From positions 806,001 through 870,000 of the forward strand of contig JAIXMP010000003.1 of NCBI GenBank assembly GCA_025677815.1: a DNA stretch of 64,000 nt. The letters are read 5' to 3'. The notes under the pieces were generated by a model. The model ran no database searches and had not been told where the DNA came from. It was given only the letters and a program-made list of their open reading frames with translations. Shown here piece after piece: positions 1 through 13,500 of the stretch. Position numbers and translations under genes: made by a program. Origin of the DNA: Phascolomyces articulosus. Lineage: Eukaryota; Mucoromycota; Mucoromycetes; Mucorales; Lichtheimiaceae. Position 1 is the stretch's first letter; each line of letters opens with the position of its first letter.

Positions 1-1056
1 TAACCAAACTGTGAAAGAACACAACTTCCTTCTGCTAAGCCCCATACACAGTAAAACTTACAGCGCCATACGAACCCAGTAATATAAATATACAACAATC
101 TATAATAAAATATCAGGTGATGCATAATTATTAACAACAATAGCAATAATTTCTGTGTTACCACATTACCTCTCTTCCTTTTTTCGTATTCAATTATTCA
201 TTTATAAATACCTCTTGTGGAATGGAAGCGTCAAATAATCATTTTCCAATAAGCGATAATAGTTGTAAGTGGGTCCAACAAAAGCGGTTATGCTTGCAAA
301 AAGTACACCAAAGAGAACCAATCGAATGGTTGGTTTGTAAGGCGAAATCTTCTTATCGGGTGACAAGAAAAAGAAATTGGTAAATCGATAGTATTCCATG
401 TATTCACATGTTGGTCCAACAAATAAACCTCCAAAGTAACAGAGCCATCCAAAATATTCAATCAAGCTAGGATATCGATCAATTTTCATTTGCTTATTAT
501 AATCCGTGTTTCCACCTACTCGACCATCCAACACATTAAAACCGAACGAAGATAACTTAATGGCTCCCATCATCAATACACCAGAGTAATCAAGCTTGGT
601 ATCTCCTTCGTCCCCTTGAATTTGTCGAATAATATGACTATGATAGTTTATAAATAAAATAAGATGGGCATGCACCATGAAAATACTCAAAAAGAAAACG
701 ACCATTCTACTTTTAAACCAAAACAGAGATATTTACCAAATGGACATGCTTATTAACACTACTACAAAATTTATACCCGGACCATTTTTGGCACGATAGG
801 ATCGCATCCAATAGTAGGTAAACAAAGATGTAATAACAATATGCAATGCACCCACATAAAGTTGCAAAACAAAAACGAGTGCAAATACCGCATATGCAAT
901 CGAAAGTAAATGTCGACTTGTTGGATTATCTGCTGGTAATCGACGATAAACTTCTGCTAAGGGGTATGTTGCTAGTAAACAAGCAATTAATTTGATATGG
1001 TCTGCGGCAACTTGATCACCAAGCATACCAGCGACCGTTTCAAAGAAATCATCCAT
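1..1056 (-). CDS. ALE1: MBOAT lysophospholipid acyltransferase (ALE1/LPCAT-like), 3' end beyond the window
   Basis: Acylates lysophospholipids at sn-2 in the ER membrane (Lands cycle; established for the ALE1/LPCAT MBOAT family). Three exons are visible on the minus strand: 737-1056, 212-685 and 1-99, with phases that join correctly. Exon 1 begins MDDFFETVAGMLG and gives several hydrophobic segments. Exon 2 carries the family-like stretch KLDYSGVLMMGAIKLSSFGFN and the segment EYFGWLCYFGGLFVGPTCEY. Exon 3 reads YITGFVWRCKFYCVWGLAEG, which matches the conserved ALE1 region just before the catalytic histidine part. That histidine should lie past the left edge, so the gene is cut by the window and not shown to be broken. 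I ended intron 1 at position 686 because a nearer acceptor would leave a 27-nt intron and insert extra residues. Confidence 0.85.
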
Positions 1057-4000
1057 TTTTATATATTTTAAGAAGCTGTTAAAGGAACATTTTTGAAAAT
1101 CAGCAATAAGTAACTTTATATTTTATGAATAAAAGAGAGTCAAGAATATAAAATAAAATAAAATTATATCGTACTAGTTTTGGGCAAGATATGGATTGGA
1201 AGTAGATATAAAAATAATATGTACAAATGGATAATAAAATAGAAAGTGAAAAGAAGTAAAAAAAAAAAGTTGTAATCTGCGATATTTATATAAAAATAGC
1301 AATACTAGGATTTTCAGTGATTATTTCCAACAGCTAAAAAAAGCGCACCATACGTGGAACCCTTGCTTTGATTACAATTTATATCTTTTTGCGCTTCTTA
1401 AAACAAATTATTAGATAATATTATTAGAAGAAGGCTGAAGCAAAGACTTTTTTCCCATTATTACGCGCTCCTGTACCTTTTTATATTTCTACTTTTTAGT
1501 TTCATTATTGATGAGCCACCTCTGTTTTTTAGTGTAATAATTTAGAACATTGTAAAATAAATCTGTGACATAAAAAAAGGGGGTCAATTTGTAACACAAC
1601 AACTATATTTATTTCCATGCAAATGTAATGCCCTCTGAGTGATGGAGGAGAGCGGGTGATCCTATCTCAATACATGAGACCTGATGGCGATAGTATTAAA
1701 TGCAATACACTTCTTTATGGTAAAGAATATAAAATGTCTTTTTATTCTTTATTTGTTTACATATTATTTGTGAAGTAAATAAATCGTATCAATGTTTATT
1801 ATTATTATTATTATTATTATTAACTTCTATCATTAAATTTCCTGCTCCAATGATTGCTACTACTACTATTATTATTAATTGAAGTAATATATGAAAATAA
1901 ATGTTGCCATGTATTCCTTTTCAATTGATTTGTTAAATACACTTCCATAAACAATTGTTAACAAGCAGTTGTCCCGATCTTCCTTTTTTAGCAGGAGTGT
2001 TAAAGGAGAGGAAAACAAGGGAAAAAATGATACCCACTGAATCCACCTCTCCTTAGGAGATTATCAACTTTAAACCTTATCTGTTGTGAGATTTATTTAT
2101 TGAAAATATATCATGTTCAACAATACTCGACGACAAGTTAGCGGAATTAGCAAAATATATTGATATGATGACTTGTCTAAATGGTATCATATTAAGGAGA
2201 AGCCTCTTTCTTTGTAATTGTATTTACAAGTATAAGTATATCTTGTTCGTTATCATTATATATTATAAAATAAAGAGAAATGCCCAATACTAATCTTTGA
2301 GTTATTATCTATATTTTTATCAAAACAAATCGCCTTATAAAAATTTTCATCATCCGGAACCGTTATTTACAAACGCTTTTGTTTTTGATTTTATTTTGGA
2401 AAGATATGACGATGATGCACTTCAAAATATCACAAATGCAGAATTCAACAGTCGGTAAGTATATTGGATGTACTTTCCAAAGATTTACAGTAGCCTTCAA
2501 ACTATATAGAAGATGATTTACAGTTGAAACCCAATTTTTTCGTCGAGAGGAGATGAACAAAGATTCAAGACAAATAATACATAATTCATAAAAAGATTGG
2601 TGAATACCCTCGTAATTATATCATATCTTAAACAATCTAAGAAGAAAAATAAGGTTTTTAATAACTAATACATCAACTGTCGTCAGAAAAATAAAAGTTG
2701 ATGCGTTTTGAAGATCCTCTCGGTGTTCTTTATTTATATGATCATCAACCTTCAGATCGTTCATCTTCTTGATCGATAACGATAAACAGTATGACCCAAT
2801 TTTATTTTCTGCAAAAGTACGTTATTTTACGTACCGTGTATAAATCATTATATCTTTACTTATTAAACTCATGATGAAGCTATAAGCTGCTTATTATTGT
2901 AATTAATTTATTATTATTCTATTATTGAACCATTTCATTTATCATTATTCGTCTTATCATTATCACATTTTGTTTGGAAATACGGTACACAACCTTACAT
3001 ATTAGGATATTTTATATCACCGTGCATAATACTTTGTATTACTACTAGTGATAGTATCCCATCATAAAATTTGTCGTCGTCTTTGATAAAGAGTGGAAGA
3101 TAACTACCTTTGCTGGAATATACACAAAAACCTGGCACTTCAAGCAATAGGCTTAGACTTTCATAACTTATACATACGTACGTATATAACTATAGTCATA
3201 ATAAATGATGATAAAGAGAGGAAATACTCAATATTATATCACTAGTTCAACAAGAAAAGAGACACTAGTAGTGATAATATGAGGACGAGGAGATTTAGTT
3301 CTTCTCCTTTGGGAAAAAAACAAGTTTATTGGTTTTTATTAATATAAGTGTACTAGCATAAACAGTAAATTTAGGAAGTAATTCGGCAGTTGTGTACAAT
3401 AACATTAATTCGTGATGATAAATTCAATGCATTTTATTACATCATTAATTCGATGCGTAATTTTTCTTTAATTTTTGGTATATCACAACTTCTTTTAATA
3501 TATATATATATCAAAGAACAATGACGCATCATAATGTATTAATAATCTAGTAGGGCATCATATATTTAGATTCTTTAAGAAGCGTGTGTTTTGTAATACA
3601 TCTTCTCTATTACAGTATAATTTAAACCTTCTGCCACCCAACTACTACCACAAAAGATTTACAGCTGTAGTACATAATAACTATACATGGTTCGTTGTCT
3701 GTTGCTTGTTACAAATGCAGCTTTCTTTTTGCTGTATGAATAGAATGTACAATGCAGAGAAATAAGTAATTACAACAGTAACAATAAAATAGCGAATTTT
3801 ATTTTTAAAATAATAATATATTTATTCAATGAATGACATTTTCTTACATGGTATATAACTAACAATAAATGAATAAAAAATATTATTCGTTAAGTGCAAT
3901 TTAATGTGTATATAACGTGTAATATTTTTTTATTTGTATCTAAAAAGTTAGTACAATATATGCAATCAGAATGATTTGCTAATAATGTTGAACAATAAAG

Positions 4001-5934
4001 AATAGAGTAATGAGTATTTTAACTATTAAATAAGTATTAAGCTTTCTATATAAAATAAAGGTTGCAAAAAACGAAAATATACCAAGAATAAGGTATTCCG
4101 AAACTGATGTAATATTATATGCTGCTATGGTAATCAACATCCATCCGATGAGATATTTAAGCTTTTTCTTCTATGCATCTTTCAGGTATCCTTTTGCGCA
4201 GCATGCTACCGTTTTTACCAATATGACCAATTCTAGGGCAAGAAAACATTGTATAACAACAAAATTGCACTATGTATTCAATTACGTATAAACTTTTCCA
4301 TTGCTTTCTTGCTGCTGCCGAAGAGAAGAATATCTATGAATTTTATTGCTCTGAAAACACGTATATACTATACTCTTTAAGATGAAATAGTCCGGTATTT
4401 TGTTGTCGTGACAATTGATATTATTTACAAGAGAAATAATGGTATTGAAAGTTGATATATTCTTTGCATTTAATAATTACTCTCGTGAAAACAAACTATA
4501 TATAATCATTATAGCTACAATGACATAAGTGCTCAGCATGATTATTTATATGTTGGTGTAACATTTGATTGAAAATATATCATCTCATCAATATATTTTG
4601 TTTAAAATATATGTATCAGTTGTTATTAACAGTCCAACCGTCAATGTAATTCTATAATAAACTCTGCCTATAACCATCTTTACATAAACAATAACCTACT
4701 CATGATATATAAAATCTTTGAAAAAAAATTTTTTTTTCAATTTAAAAAAAGCAGACAGAGCAGCAATACATATATAACAATTTATTTGTATTTTATTATC
4801 ATTTCCCGTTATGGCACCACTATTAGGCACTCCACAATTATTATTATTATTTAATATTATTACATGATGAAAGAAAATAAAATAGGTACTTCAAGGGTGT
4901 TATTGCAAAATATGTGGAGGAACATTTGATTGGATTTAAAGTTCTTAAGTAATCTGTTATGTAATTCCAAACTAGACCCTACATGTTAAAAAATGCTACA
5001 TTAAGCGGAGAGTAGATCATCAATCTAAGGATAAATACACAGCTTTGGTAAATATAAAAATGAAAGGTGGGGCTCTCCTCTTTTTTGTACTCCCGGAATT
5101 CTGCCGTATTTGCTCAATGGTAATTCTCCTGTACGTGAGATAATTTTTTTTACATACCACAACAACAAATAATGGCGGTAGTATAGACAACAACGACTCA
5201 CTTACACAGACTTTTTATTAGTGTGTATTCATCATCCCGAGGAACGGACGAAGAGAGGTATATTGTTGGGGAGTCATTTGACTTTTTAAATTATATAAAA
5301 GTTTTATATTATATATGGAGGAAAGATAACGGTGATATTCTCAGTATTATTGGTTCATTGAGAAGTTTCTAGCTTGTACACTTTTTGATAGAGTATTTCT
5401 TAGTAAAATAGTAAAAGAGAATGTTTTTGGATTATAATATGTGTAAAGATTATACTGGGACCCGGGACGTTTGGCCCATATCTGGCGCGTTTTGTTACTC
5501 TTACATATAGCACCTTTTCCTTACAAAAGCTTTTTTCGCATTACTGTTGGTATATAACATTGGCCAATGTGTATGACGCATTACTTATAAATAAAAACAC
5601 ATGGACCGTAACAATAAAAAAAACATAAATGCTACCACAGTGTTAAAAAATTTGGCTATGCGCTGTTACATATGATGGATCATTATAGTACAACTATTCT
5701 TCTCTGTTACTGGATGAAAAACAAGATTGCATTGCTGTTGAGATATTGTACAACAGCAACACCAACTCTTAATAAGTCAGGGGTCAAGCAAAACCTAGGC
5801 TAACAGAGCAGGATAGTGATAAAATAAGAACGATATAGAATTCTCATGGATTTTCTTGATTATATAATGCGCCGCCATCTGCACGATGGTGATACAAAAA
5901 AAACTGACACATTTATATAAAAAGAGGGGATTCT
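1057..5934. other. Long AT-rich intergenic stretch
   Basis: About 4.9 kb with no gene I can support. It holds a TTA microsatellite near 1797-1826, an A/T palindrome at 4718-4740, and mostly A+T sequence with stops in all frames. An open stretch on the minus strand at 2363-2560 has no recognisable motif. The part next to 5935 must contain the beta-galactosidase promoter; a GC-richer patch lies at about 5459-5495. Decayed genes could hide here unseen. Confidence 0.6.
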
Positions 5935-8900
5935 ATGGGTTTTGCAATTATTTATTCACTAGTACCTTCAACCACTACTATTATTACTATGCTACTCAAA
6001 GGTGCATTAACTAGTATTTCACTGGCAATTGCAGCAGTAACAACTGTTATTGCAGTACCTGTTCGACTATCATTGGAAGCACGGCAAAAAAGTGACAGTA
6101 ATGGTACAAATGGATTAACAGATTTGGTAACTTGGGATACCCATACATTGAAAGTCAATGGAGAACGTTTGTTCCTTTTCAGTGGTGAATTCCATGTAAG
6201 TTTTATTAGTAGTAACTATTTGTGCTTTCTTATTATTAATTTATATTAATAACAACAATTTGGTATTATTTATATAGTACTATCGTCTTCCGTCACCGGG
6301 ATTATGGACTGATATTATGCAAAAATTCAAAGCCCTCGATTACAATGGTGTTTCCTTTTATTTCTTCTGGGGCTATCATTCGCCAAAGAGAGGTGTCTAT
6401 GACTTTACGGGCATCCGTGACATACAAAAGGCATTTGATGCTGCAGCTGATTCTGGAATTCACGTTATTACTCGTGCTGGCCCATATATTAACTCTGAAT
6501 TGGTACTTATACAGTCTAATTTTGAGTGCTTGGCGAATAAAGAAAATCAGAAAAAAAAAACAAATGCGTATTCTAAAACTGTTTATCATTTATTATATAT
6601 AGGATTGTGGTGGATTCCCCAGTTGGCTACAAAACATGCAGAGTCCTGCAAGAAAATATAATCCAGAAAACAAGGAGGCTAGTCATGAGTAAGCAAAACT
6701 GCATATATTAGTAACACGTTTATGCATAACATTACCACAGCATCCTACGTTAGATTTATATCTAGATTTGTACAATAACTTTTCTCATTCTCATCATTAT
6801 GGGTGTATATTATTATTATTAGATGGCTTACTGAAATCGACAAGTATATGACTGCTAATCAAATTACTAAAGGTGGCCCAGTCATCCTGAACCAAATTGA
6901 AAACGAGTTCTCCTACAACACAGATGCTGAATACATGGAAATGTTAAAGGCTAAATTCCGTGATGATGGTATGGTTGTTCCTACTATCTTTAATGATGTC
7001 GGTCCCAATGGAAACTTCGCTACGGGTCCTGGTGCTCCTGACATCTATGGATGGGACAAGTAAGGATATTTATTCGGCATTCATCAAATACAATAACAAT
7101 GTTGAACAGCACGAAGAAAAATGGAATATATATACTTATTTTTGAAACAACAACACTACTACAGTTACCCTGCCGGATTTGATTGCAGCAATCCACTTGC
7201 ATGGCCAAATGATAGAAGCACTGATTGGAGAGATTTTCATGAACGTACAAATGGTGAACAACCCATGGCTGTTTACGAATTCCAAGGTGGTGCGTTCGAT
7301 CCATGGGGAGGTCCTGGCTATCCTGAGGTAACCTTTTTTTGTTATGTCTTCAAAAATATCAAAACAAACTTTATAAAAAAAAAACTTACTAACAATTGAT
7401 TACTATTGTAATCCCATTATAGTGTTATAAAATGGTAAATGAACAGTATGCCAAGGTGTATTACAAAAATAATTATGCACAAGGAATTAGAATTCAAAAC
7501 TTGTATATGACCTATGGTGGTACTAGCTGGGGTGGTCTTCCTAAGCCATGTAAGATACTTTGAATGAGGAGATTATGTGTGATACAATTGTATACCTTGA
7601 TGTACGAAGTATTTTACGCGTTTTTTCATTATTAATTCACCAATTATACTACTTTTAATATAGCTGTTTATACATCTTATGATTATGGTGTAAGTTGCTT
7701 TTTCTAATACCTATCCACTATGTATTTCTTTGACTATTAAAAATACCATCGGCTAATTTTTTTCCCTAATAACATAGGCTGCTATTACAGAACCTGGTCT
7801 TATGACCACAAAAGCTTACGAGAATAAACTTCAAGGTACATTTCAATTTAAAAAAAAAGACACGTACGGGAATTATTACTTTTTAATATTCCCCTTCATG
7901 TGAAACTAAGTTCTCGGTTTACATATTACTATCATAGCAGCATTCCTTCACACGGTGAAACCTTTCTTGACAACCAAGTATTTTAAACCAGAGAGTGATA
8001 GGAGTGATATTATTCTTATTGATGGTCTTGCTGATGTCAATACACCCACCAAATTCTACGTTGCACAACATTGGTCAACTAAATCTGAAGAATTGGATGA
8101 GTAAGTTTCGATGATATATATATTATTTGTAATATATATATATATATATATAGAAGAATCTGGTAGTGATAAACTATATATTAACCGTCGTCATGACGAT
8201 TCTTATTAATTACATGGTGTAACTCTTTTTTCACTCACTGCTAGGTTCCATATTAAGATTGAAACAACCAATGGTAACTTTGAAATTCCCCGTAGCAGCA
8301 AACTTATTTTGAACGGTCGTGATGCCAAAATATTGACAACCGATTATGACTTTAATTCGCAACATTTGGTATATTCCACCAGTGAAATATTCACGCATCA
8401 AGATGCAGGTTCACATGATGTTATTATTGTCTATGCCTATGAAAAAGAAGAGGGAGAATTTGCCATCAAGGTCAAAGACGATACTAAAGTCAAGGTGGAA
8501 ACCAACGATGATTCAGTCAAATCTGAAACCAACGATGGTATTTTACAACTTACTTACACACACCCTAATGGTACTTCACCCATTTATATTTCGGGTGGTG
8601 CCGAAAAAGACTTGCTTGTCTTGGTTGCTGGTTACCAATCTGCATTACGTTGGTGGGCCCCTTATCTCAATGAAAAAGAAGGCAAGCGTGCCTTGATCAA
8701 TGGTCCCTACCTCGTCCGTAGCGCCGCTGTCTCTAAAGATGACAAGTCTACTGTAGCATTCACGGGTGATATTGATGAAACCACGGATATTCAAGTAGTA
8801 CTTCCTGATGGCATCAAGGCCATTACATGGAATGGCGAAAAGGTTCAATTGGAGGAAAAAGATAAACATGGCATTTATACTGGTACATTGGAATTCAAGA

Positions 8901-10176
8901 AACCTGATATCAAGTATACTGATCTTACCAAGGCTACCTGGAAGTATAAAGCTGGTTCCCCTGAAACAGACCCCAAATTTGATGATTCTAAGTGGATTAC
9001 TGCTGATCACCTTTCCACCAACTCAACCACTCCACATGATGCAGGACCCATCTTGTATGCTGATGACTACGGTAAGTCCCTAATCACAATTTGCATTCAA
9101 GAATAACCAACGTCAGTTTATATAAATGGTTTTTATTCAAAATGGATTATACGTTCTGATAAACCACTGGTTCCATTGTAAATAATTATTATAGGTTTCC
9201 ACACTGGATGTCTTTGGTTCCGTGGTACATTTAACGGCTCTTCAGAAATTACTGGTTTCGATCTTACTGCCCACTCGGGCGCTGCGTCTGCTTGGGTGGC
9301 TTACCTGAACGGTGAATATCTTGGAGGTTTTGATGTCGGAAACCATGCATTCACTGATTTAAATGATACATTAATTAATCGTGAAGGCGAAAATGTCATT
9401 TCCTTGCTTCTTTGGACTACTGGACATGAAGATGATTTCAAAGCAGATGATGATTATAAACAAGCTCGTGGATTTACTAAGGCTGAACTTCTTGGTGTTA
9501 CCAATCAAACTACTTGGCCAATTGTTTGGAAGGTTCAAGGTAACATAATAACGTTTTTTTATATATACCTTAAAAAAGAATTTATTTTTATATTGGGCAA
9601 CATCATCTACTATTATAGATTCGCGATAATAAATAATAATACTTTTATATCTTTTTTTAACAATGAACAATAATAGGAAACTTCGGTGGTGAAGACTTGG
9701 CAGATCCAGTACGTGGTCCCTATAATGAAGGCGGTCTTTATGGTGAACGCAATGGCTGGCATTTACCTGGCTTCCCAGATAATGACTGGGAAGATGCCAA
9801 AATCCCTGAAAGCAAGGAGCGTACTGGTGTATCATGGTACCGAACCACTTTTGACGTCAATATCCCAGATGGTTATGATGCTCCCATGAGTCTTCGTTAT
9901 GTGGATGATACCAAATCTCGTTACCGTACTTTGCTCTATGTAAATGGCTGGAATTTAGGTCGTTATGCCAATGATTTAGGTCCACAAACCCAATATTATC
10001 TTCCCAAGGGTATTCTTAATACACAAGGAGAAAACACATTGGCTATTGGTGTTGTTGCTATTGATGAAGCTGCACAACTTGGTCAAGTTATTTTGGAACC
10101 CTATGATGTTCTCCAATCTGCCATTCCTTCTGTTGAATTGGTCGATTCACCTGGCTATGATAAACGTCAACAATAA
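5935..10176 (+). CDS. Secreted beta-galactosidase, glycoside hydrolase family 35
   Basis: Hydrolyses terminal beta-D-galactosides outside the cell (GH35, fungal LacA type). Twelve exons: 5935-6195, 6278-6502, 6603-6688, 6823-7059, 7165-7327, 7423-7549, 7664-7689, 7778-7835, 7941-8100, 8245-9071, 9195-9539, 9677-10176; phases close to about 1004 codons, the usual size for fungal GH35. The in-frame Met at 5989 gives a cleaner signal peptide (MLLKGALTSISLAIAAVTTV), so it may be the true start (about 986 aa). Landmarks: FSGEFHYYRLPSP, RAGPYIN, then DCGGFPSWL; the proton donor is Glu about 219 in NQIENEF and the nucleophile Glu about 308 in YEFQGG. The long exon 10 and the C-terminal part fit the beta-galactosidase domains 2-5, with jelly-roll modules containing GWHLPGF and the motif CLWFRGTF. 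No defect seen. Confidence 0.93.
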
Positions 10177-10528
10177 AAGAAGAAGAAACACTTACCATAT
10201 CCTTTTTTATTTAGTAATTGTAGCAAAAAAATATAATATAGCAAATTATTTATATATATAATAAACAATTTATTCTCACTATTTTTATTTCTTAATAATT
10301 AAAAACACAATCAATAATATAGCTAAAATAATGTTTCGTAATATTTAACGTCTCTTAATAAGGCTTTTTACTATTTTAATGCCCCAATATATAAGAATAA
10401 AAAACTATAATTACTATTTGTATGACGATCATTTCTTGCCACATTTGGAACTATATGCTGGGTAATTAAAAAAAATATGCTATTATATATTTTTATTTCC
10501 ACTTTTTTTTTGCTTTGATGAATTGACA
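10177..10528. other. Short intergenic gap
   Basis: About 350 A+T-rich bases between the beta-galactosidase stop and the likely start of the 5-phosphatase. It should contain the 3' UTR of the first gene and the promoter of the second. AATAAA-like words occur around 10260-10300. Nothing else seen. Confidence 0.5.
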
Positions 10529-13500
10529 ATGGTAAAACCAGTACAAGAACAGCAAAAATCACCGAGTAATGGTAGAAAACAAGATAAACAAGGCAAATCT
10601 CCTTTGAAAGGAATGGTCAATCCACCTGACATGATTCAATGCATATCCTTTTTTATATATTTATCAATATAATAACTTTTTTTTATTACTTGACGAAAGA
10701 ATGGAAAACTATGCAGTAATTTACCACGCGATTGAAATAACCCTTCCTTCTTCTCACTCTTTTCCATTGATATTGTATCTATTCCTTAATCCAGAATTAT
10801 TATTTAAAATATATACTGTGTTGAAATTAGATTACAAACAGTAGACTCAAAGACGATAGAATCAACAAACGAAATTCGACATCACCTTGCTGTTGTCACC
10901 CGAAACGATGAAGCTTGGTATGAAATATCAAAGAATCTCTTTTTTTTTTTTGTCATCGTACCGAATACTTATGAAAGAATGACGTTGACCCTTTTTAATT
11001 TTATTTATTTTATATATAAAAAAGTGTGTTGATATTGGAGGACCAACCTAATAATATGCCACCTATTATTCACAAGATATTACCTGTTTATGATGAATTT
11101 CAATACAGCATTGGTAAATATGCACCTTTAAATTAAATTCGCTTCGGACCAACTTTTTTTTAAAAACGGGAGTGAAACTAATTTATTGTTATATGAATCT
11201 TCTTTGTATTATGCAGCTCAAACAACAAAAGATAAAAATTCACAACCTGGTGAGTAAAATTATGAATGATATTACAAGTGAGAGAGAGAAACACCAAAAA
11301 GAAATAGTATACTCATCTTATGGGTTATGTTTATATATTATTAGATATATTGGTAACTCTTTCGGTTAAAGGAAAAAACCGAGAACCATCATCTGTCGCC
11401 GTCATTTTTCCCGAGGAAAATGAAATGGTGGATGTGCTGGAAGAGCTCCGAACTTTAATTGAACTTGCTCGTAAGTTTATACATTTTCAAGGAGTTATCT
11501 TTTTATAAATATTAAGAGAATGAAGGGGAGAGAGAATCAGTAGGATAATCATGGTTGTTATTATTAGGTAAAAACAAGTATAATGTTGAGTCGGGTACTC
11601 ACAAGTGGACAACAGCCTATCGTAAATATGGCTGTAAGTAGATTGTATCATGGCACGGCATGTCATGTCATGACAATGAAAATAAATGATAATGGTATAT
11701 AAAATTAAAATGAAATACATCAAAATAGTAGGGAAAAAGCTTTCACGTGCCACTACCATGCCAGCAAAACAAGACAGTGCATTATCTTATGTTTTGCCAG
11801 CGCAACGAACTGACTCGGTAAAATTCGTCAAATTACGTCGTGCTGGAACGCGTGCTGCATCCAAAGTCGTAAATAGTAACAATACACCTGCGATCACAGC
11901 CAAACAACATTGGGTTCATGCAAGACTAATGGATCGTGAGGATGATTTTGTCAATTGGGATAATATAAAGTAAGAGGATTATTATTATTTTCATGCATTA
12001 AAAATTTTGTGATGTGTGATCGGGGTGAAAAAAAGAAATTTGGGATTTTAGGGTTTTTTTTAAATAATATTTCATACATGTAGGCTTTTTACAGGAACAT
12101 GGAATGTTCATGGAAGTTTGCCAACAGAATCTTTGAAGACATGGATTGTTGATCAATCAAAAACAGAAAATGGAGAACCATTTGATCCAGATTTCTATGT
12201 GATTGCATTGCAAGAAATGGAAACTAATAAAGATGCGTATCTTCGATATGATCCTACAAAAGAAAATGCATGGTTAAAGGCTATTTTTGATGCATTAGGT
12301 CCAAAGGCAAATGAATATTATAAGGTACTGTAAAAGTAGATGGATCATATCGGTGATATATAAATATATATATGTATAATAATAATTGGAGTTATTTGCA
12401 TAAGAGAGAAACTGACGGTTTTCTTTTTCTTTTTTAGGTTGCTACCCAACAACTTGTTACTATCCTTATCATTGTGATTGCAAAAAAACAACATGAACAT
12501 TTTATATCTGATGTGGAAGCGAATTATGTTGGTGTTGGATTAATGAATATGATGGTAAGAACTATCCATTACTTGAATTAAGAGATGGAAGGAGACTAAG
12601 ATCAATACTTATTATTCAACATTGCTTTATCATATATTATCCAGGGAAATAAAGGTGGTGCTGGTGTACGACTTCGTTTCCACGATAGTTATTTATGTTT
12701 TATGGGTTGCCATTTAGCTGCTTTTACTGAACAAGTGGATCGACGAAATCAAGACTTTGGAGAAATTTGTAAAAGATTAACCTTCCCTCATCGAGCTGAT
12801 GCTCTGACAAGTTATGTCACTTATTCATGGAATAATGGTGGTGATGAAGGTGTCTCATTTCTTGAAAATGAAGGGGTCCTTCGAGATTGGGCAAGCACAG
12901 CCTCCGTATTTCATTCAGAGTAAGTCATGATAAATTGTTATACAAGGAAAGAAAGAGAAAATAATGAATATGTGATCCACCGACACTCGGTCTGTTTTTT
13001 TCTATTTCCAGTTACTTGATTTGGTTAGGTGATTTGAATTATCGCATCAACTTGACAGAACCAGAAATCAAGTCGCATCTTCGCCAAAATGAGTTAGATT
13101 TCTTGGTGGATTATGATCAAGTAAGTGGATAGGATGGATGGATAATGATAAAAAAAAAATTAATCATATACTTGTTTAAAAAAAAACCTATTCCTAAATA
13201 AGCTTACGGTTGAAAGAAGAGCTGGACGTGCATTCACCATGTTTGAAGAAGGAGCCATTCAATTTATGCCAACTTATAAATACGATGCTGGTACAAACCA
13301 GTATGATTCTAGGTAACCCCCCCCCCATTTTTTTTATTGACACTCATTTTTTGTTAAAAAAAAAGCCAAGACCTGTAATTAAATTATTTGTTATCTCGAT
13401 ATGTTGGTGTTGGTGTAGTGCAAAAAGACGGGCGCCTTCTTGGACGGATCGCATCTTATGGAAAAAAGAGCGTGCTCGTATCACCGAAGCGGACACCAAC

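Noticed and set aside
2363..2560. 65-codon open frame on minus
   Set aside because: No motif, no splice partners, isolated in A/T-rich DNA; its open frame extends upstream but does not read as a known protein.
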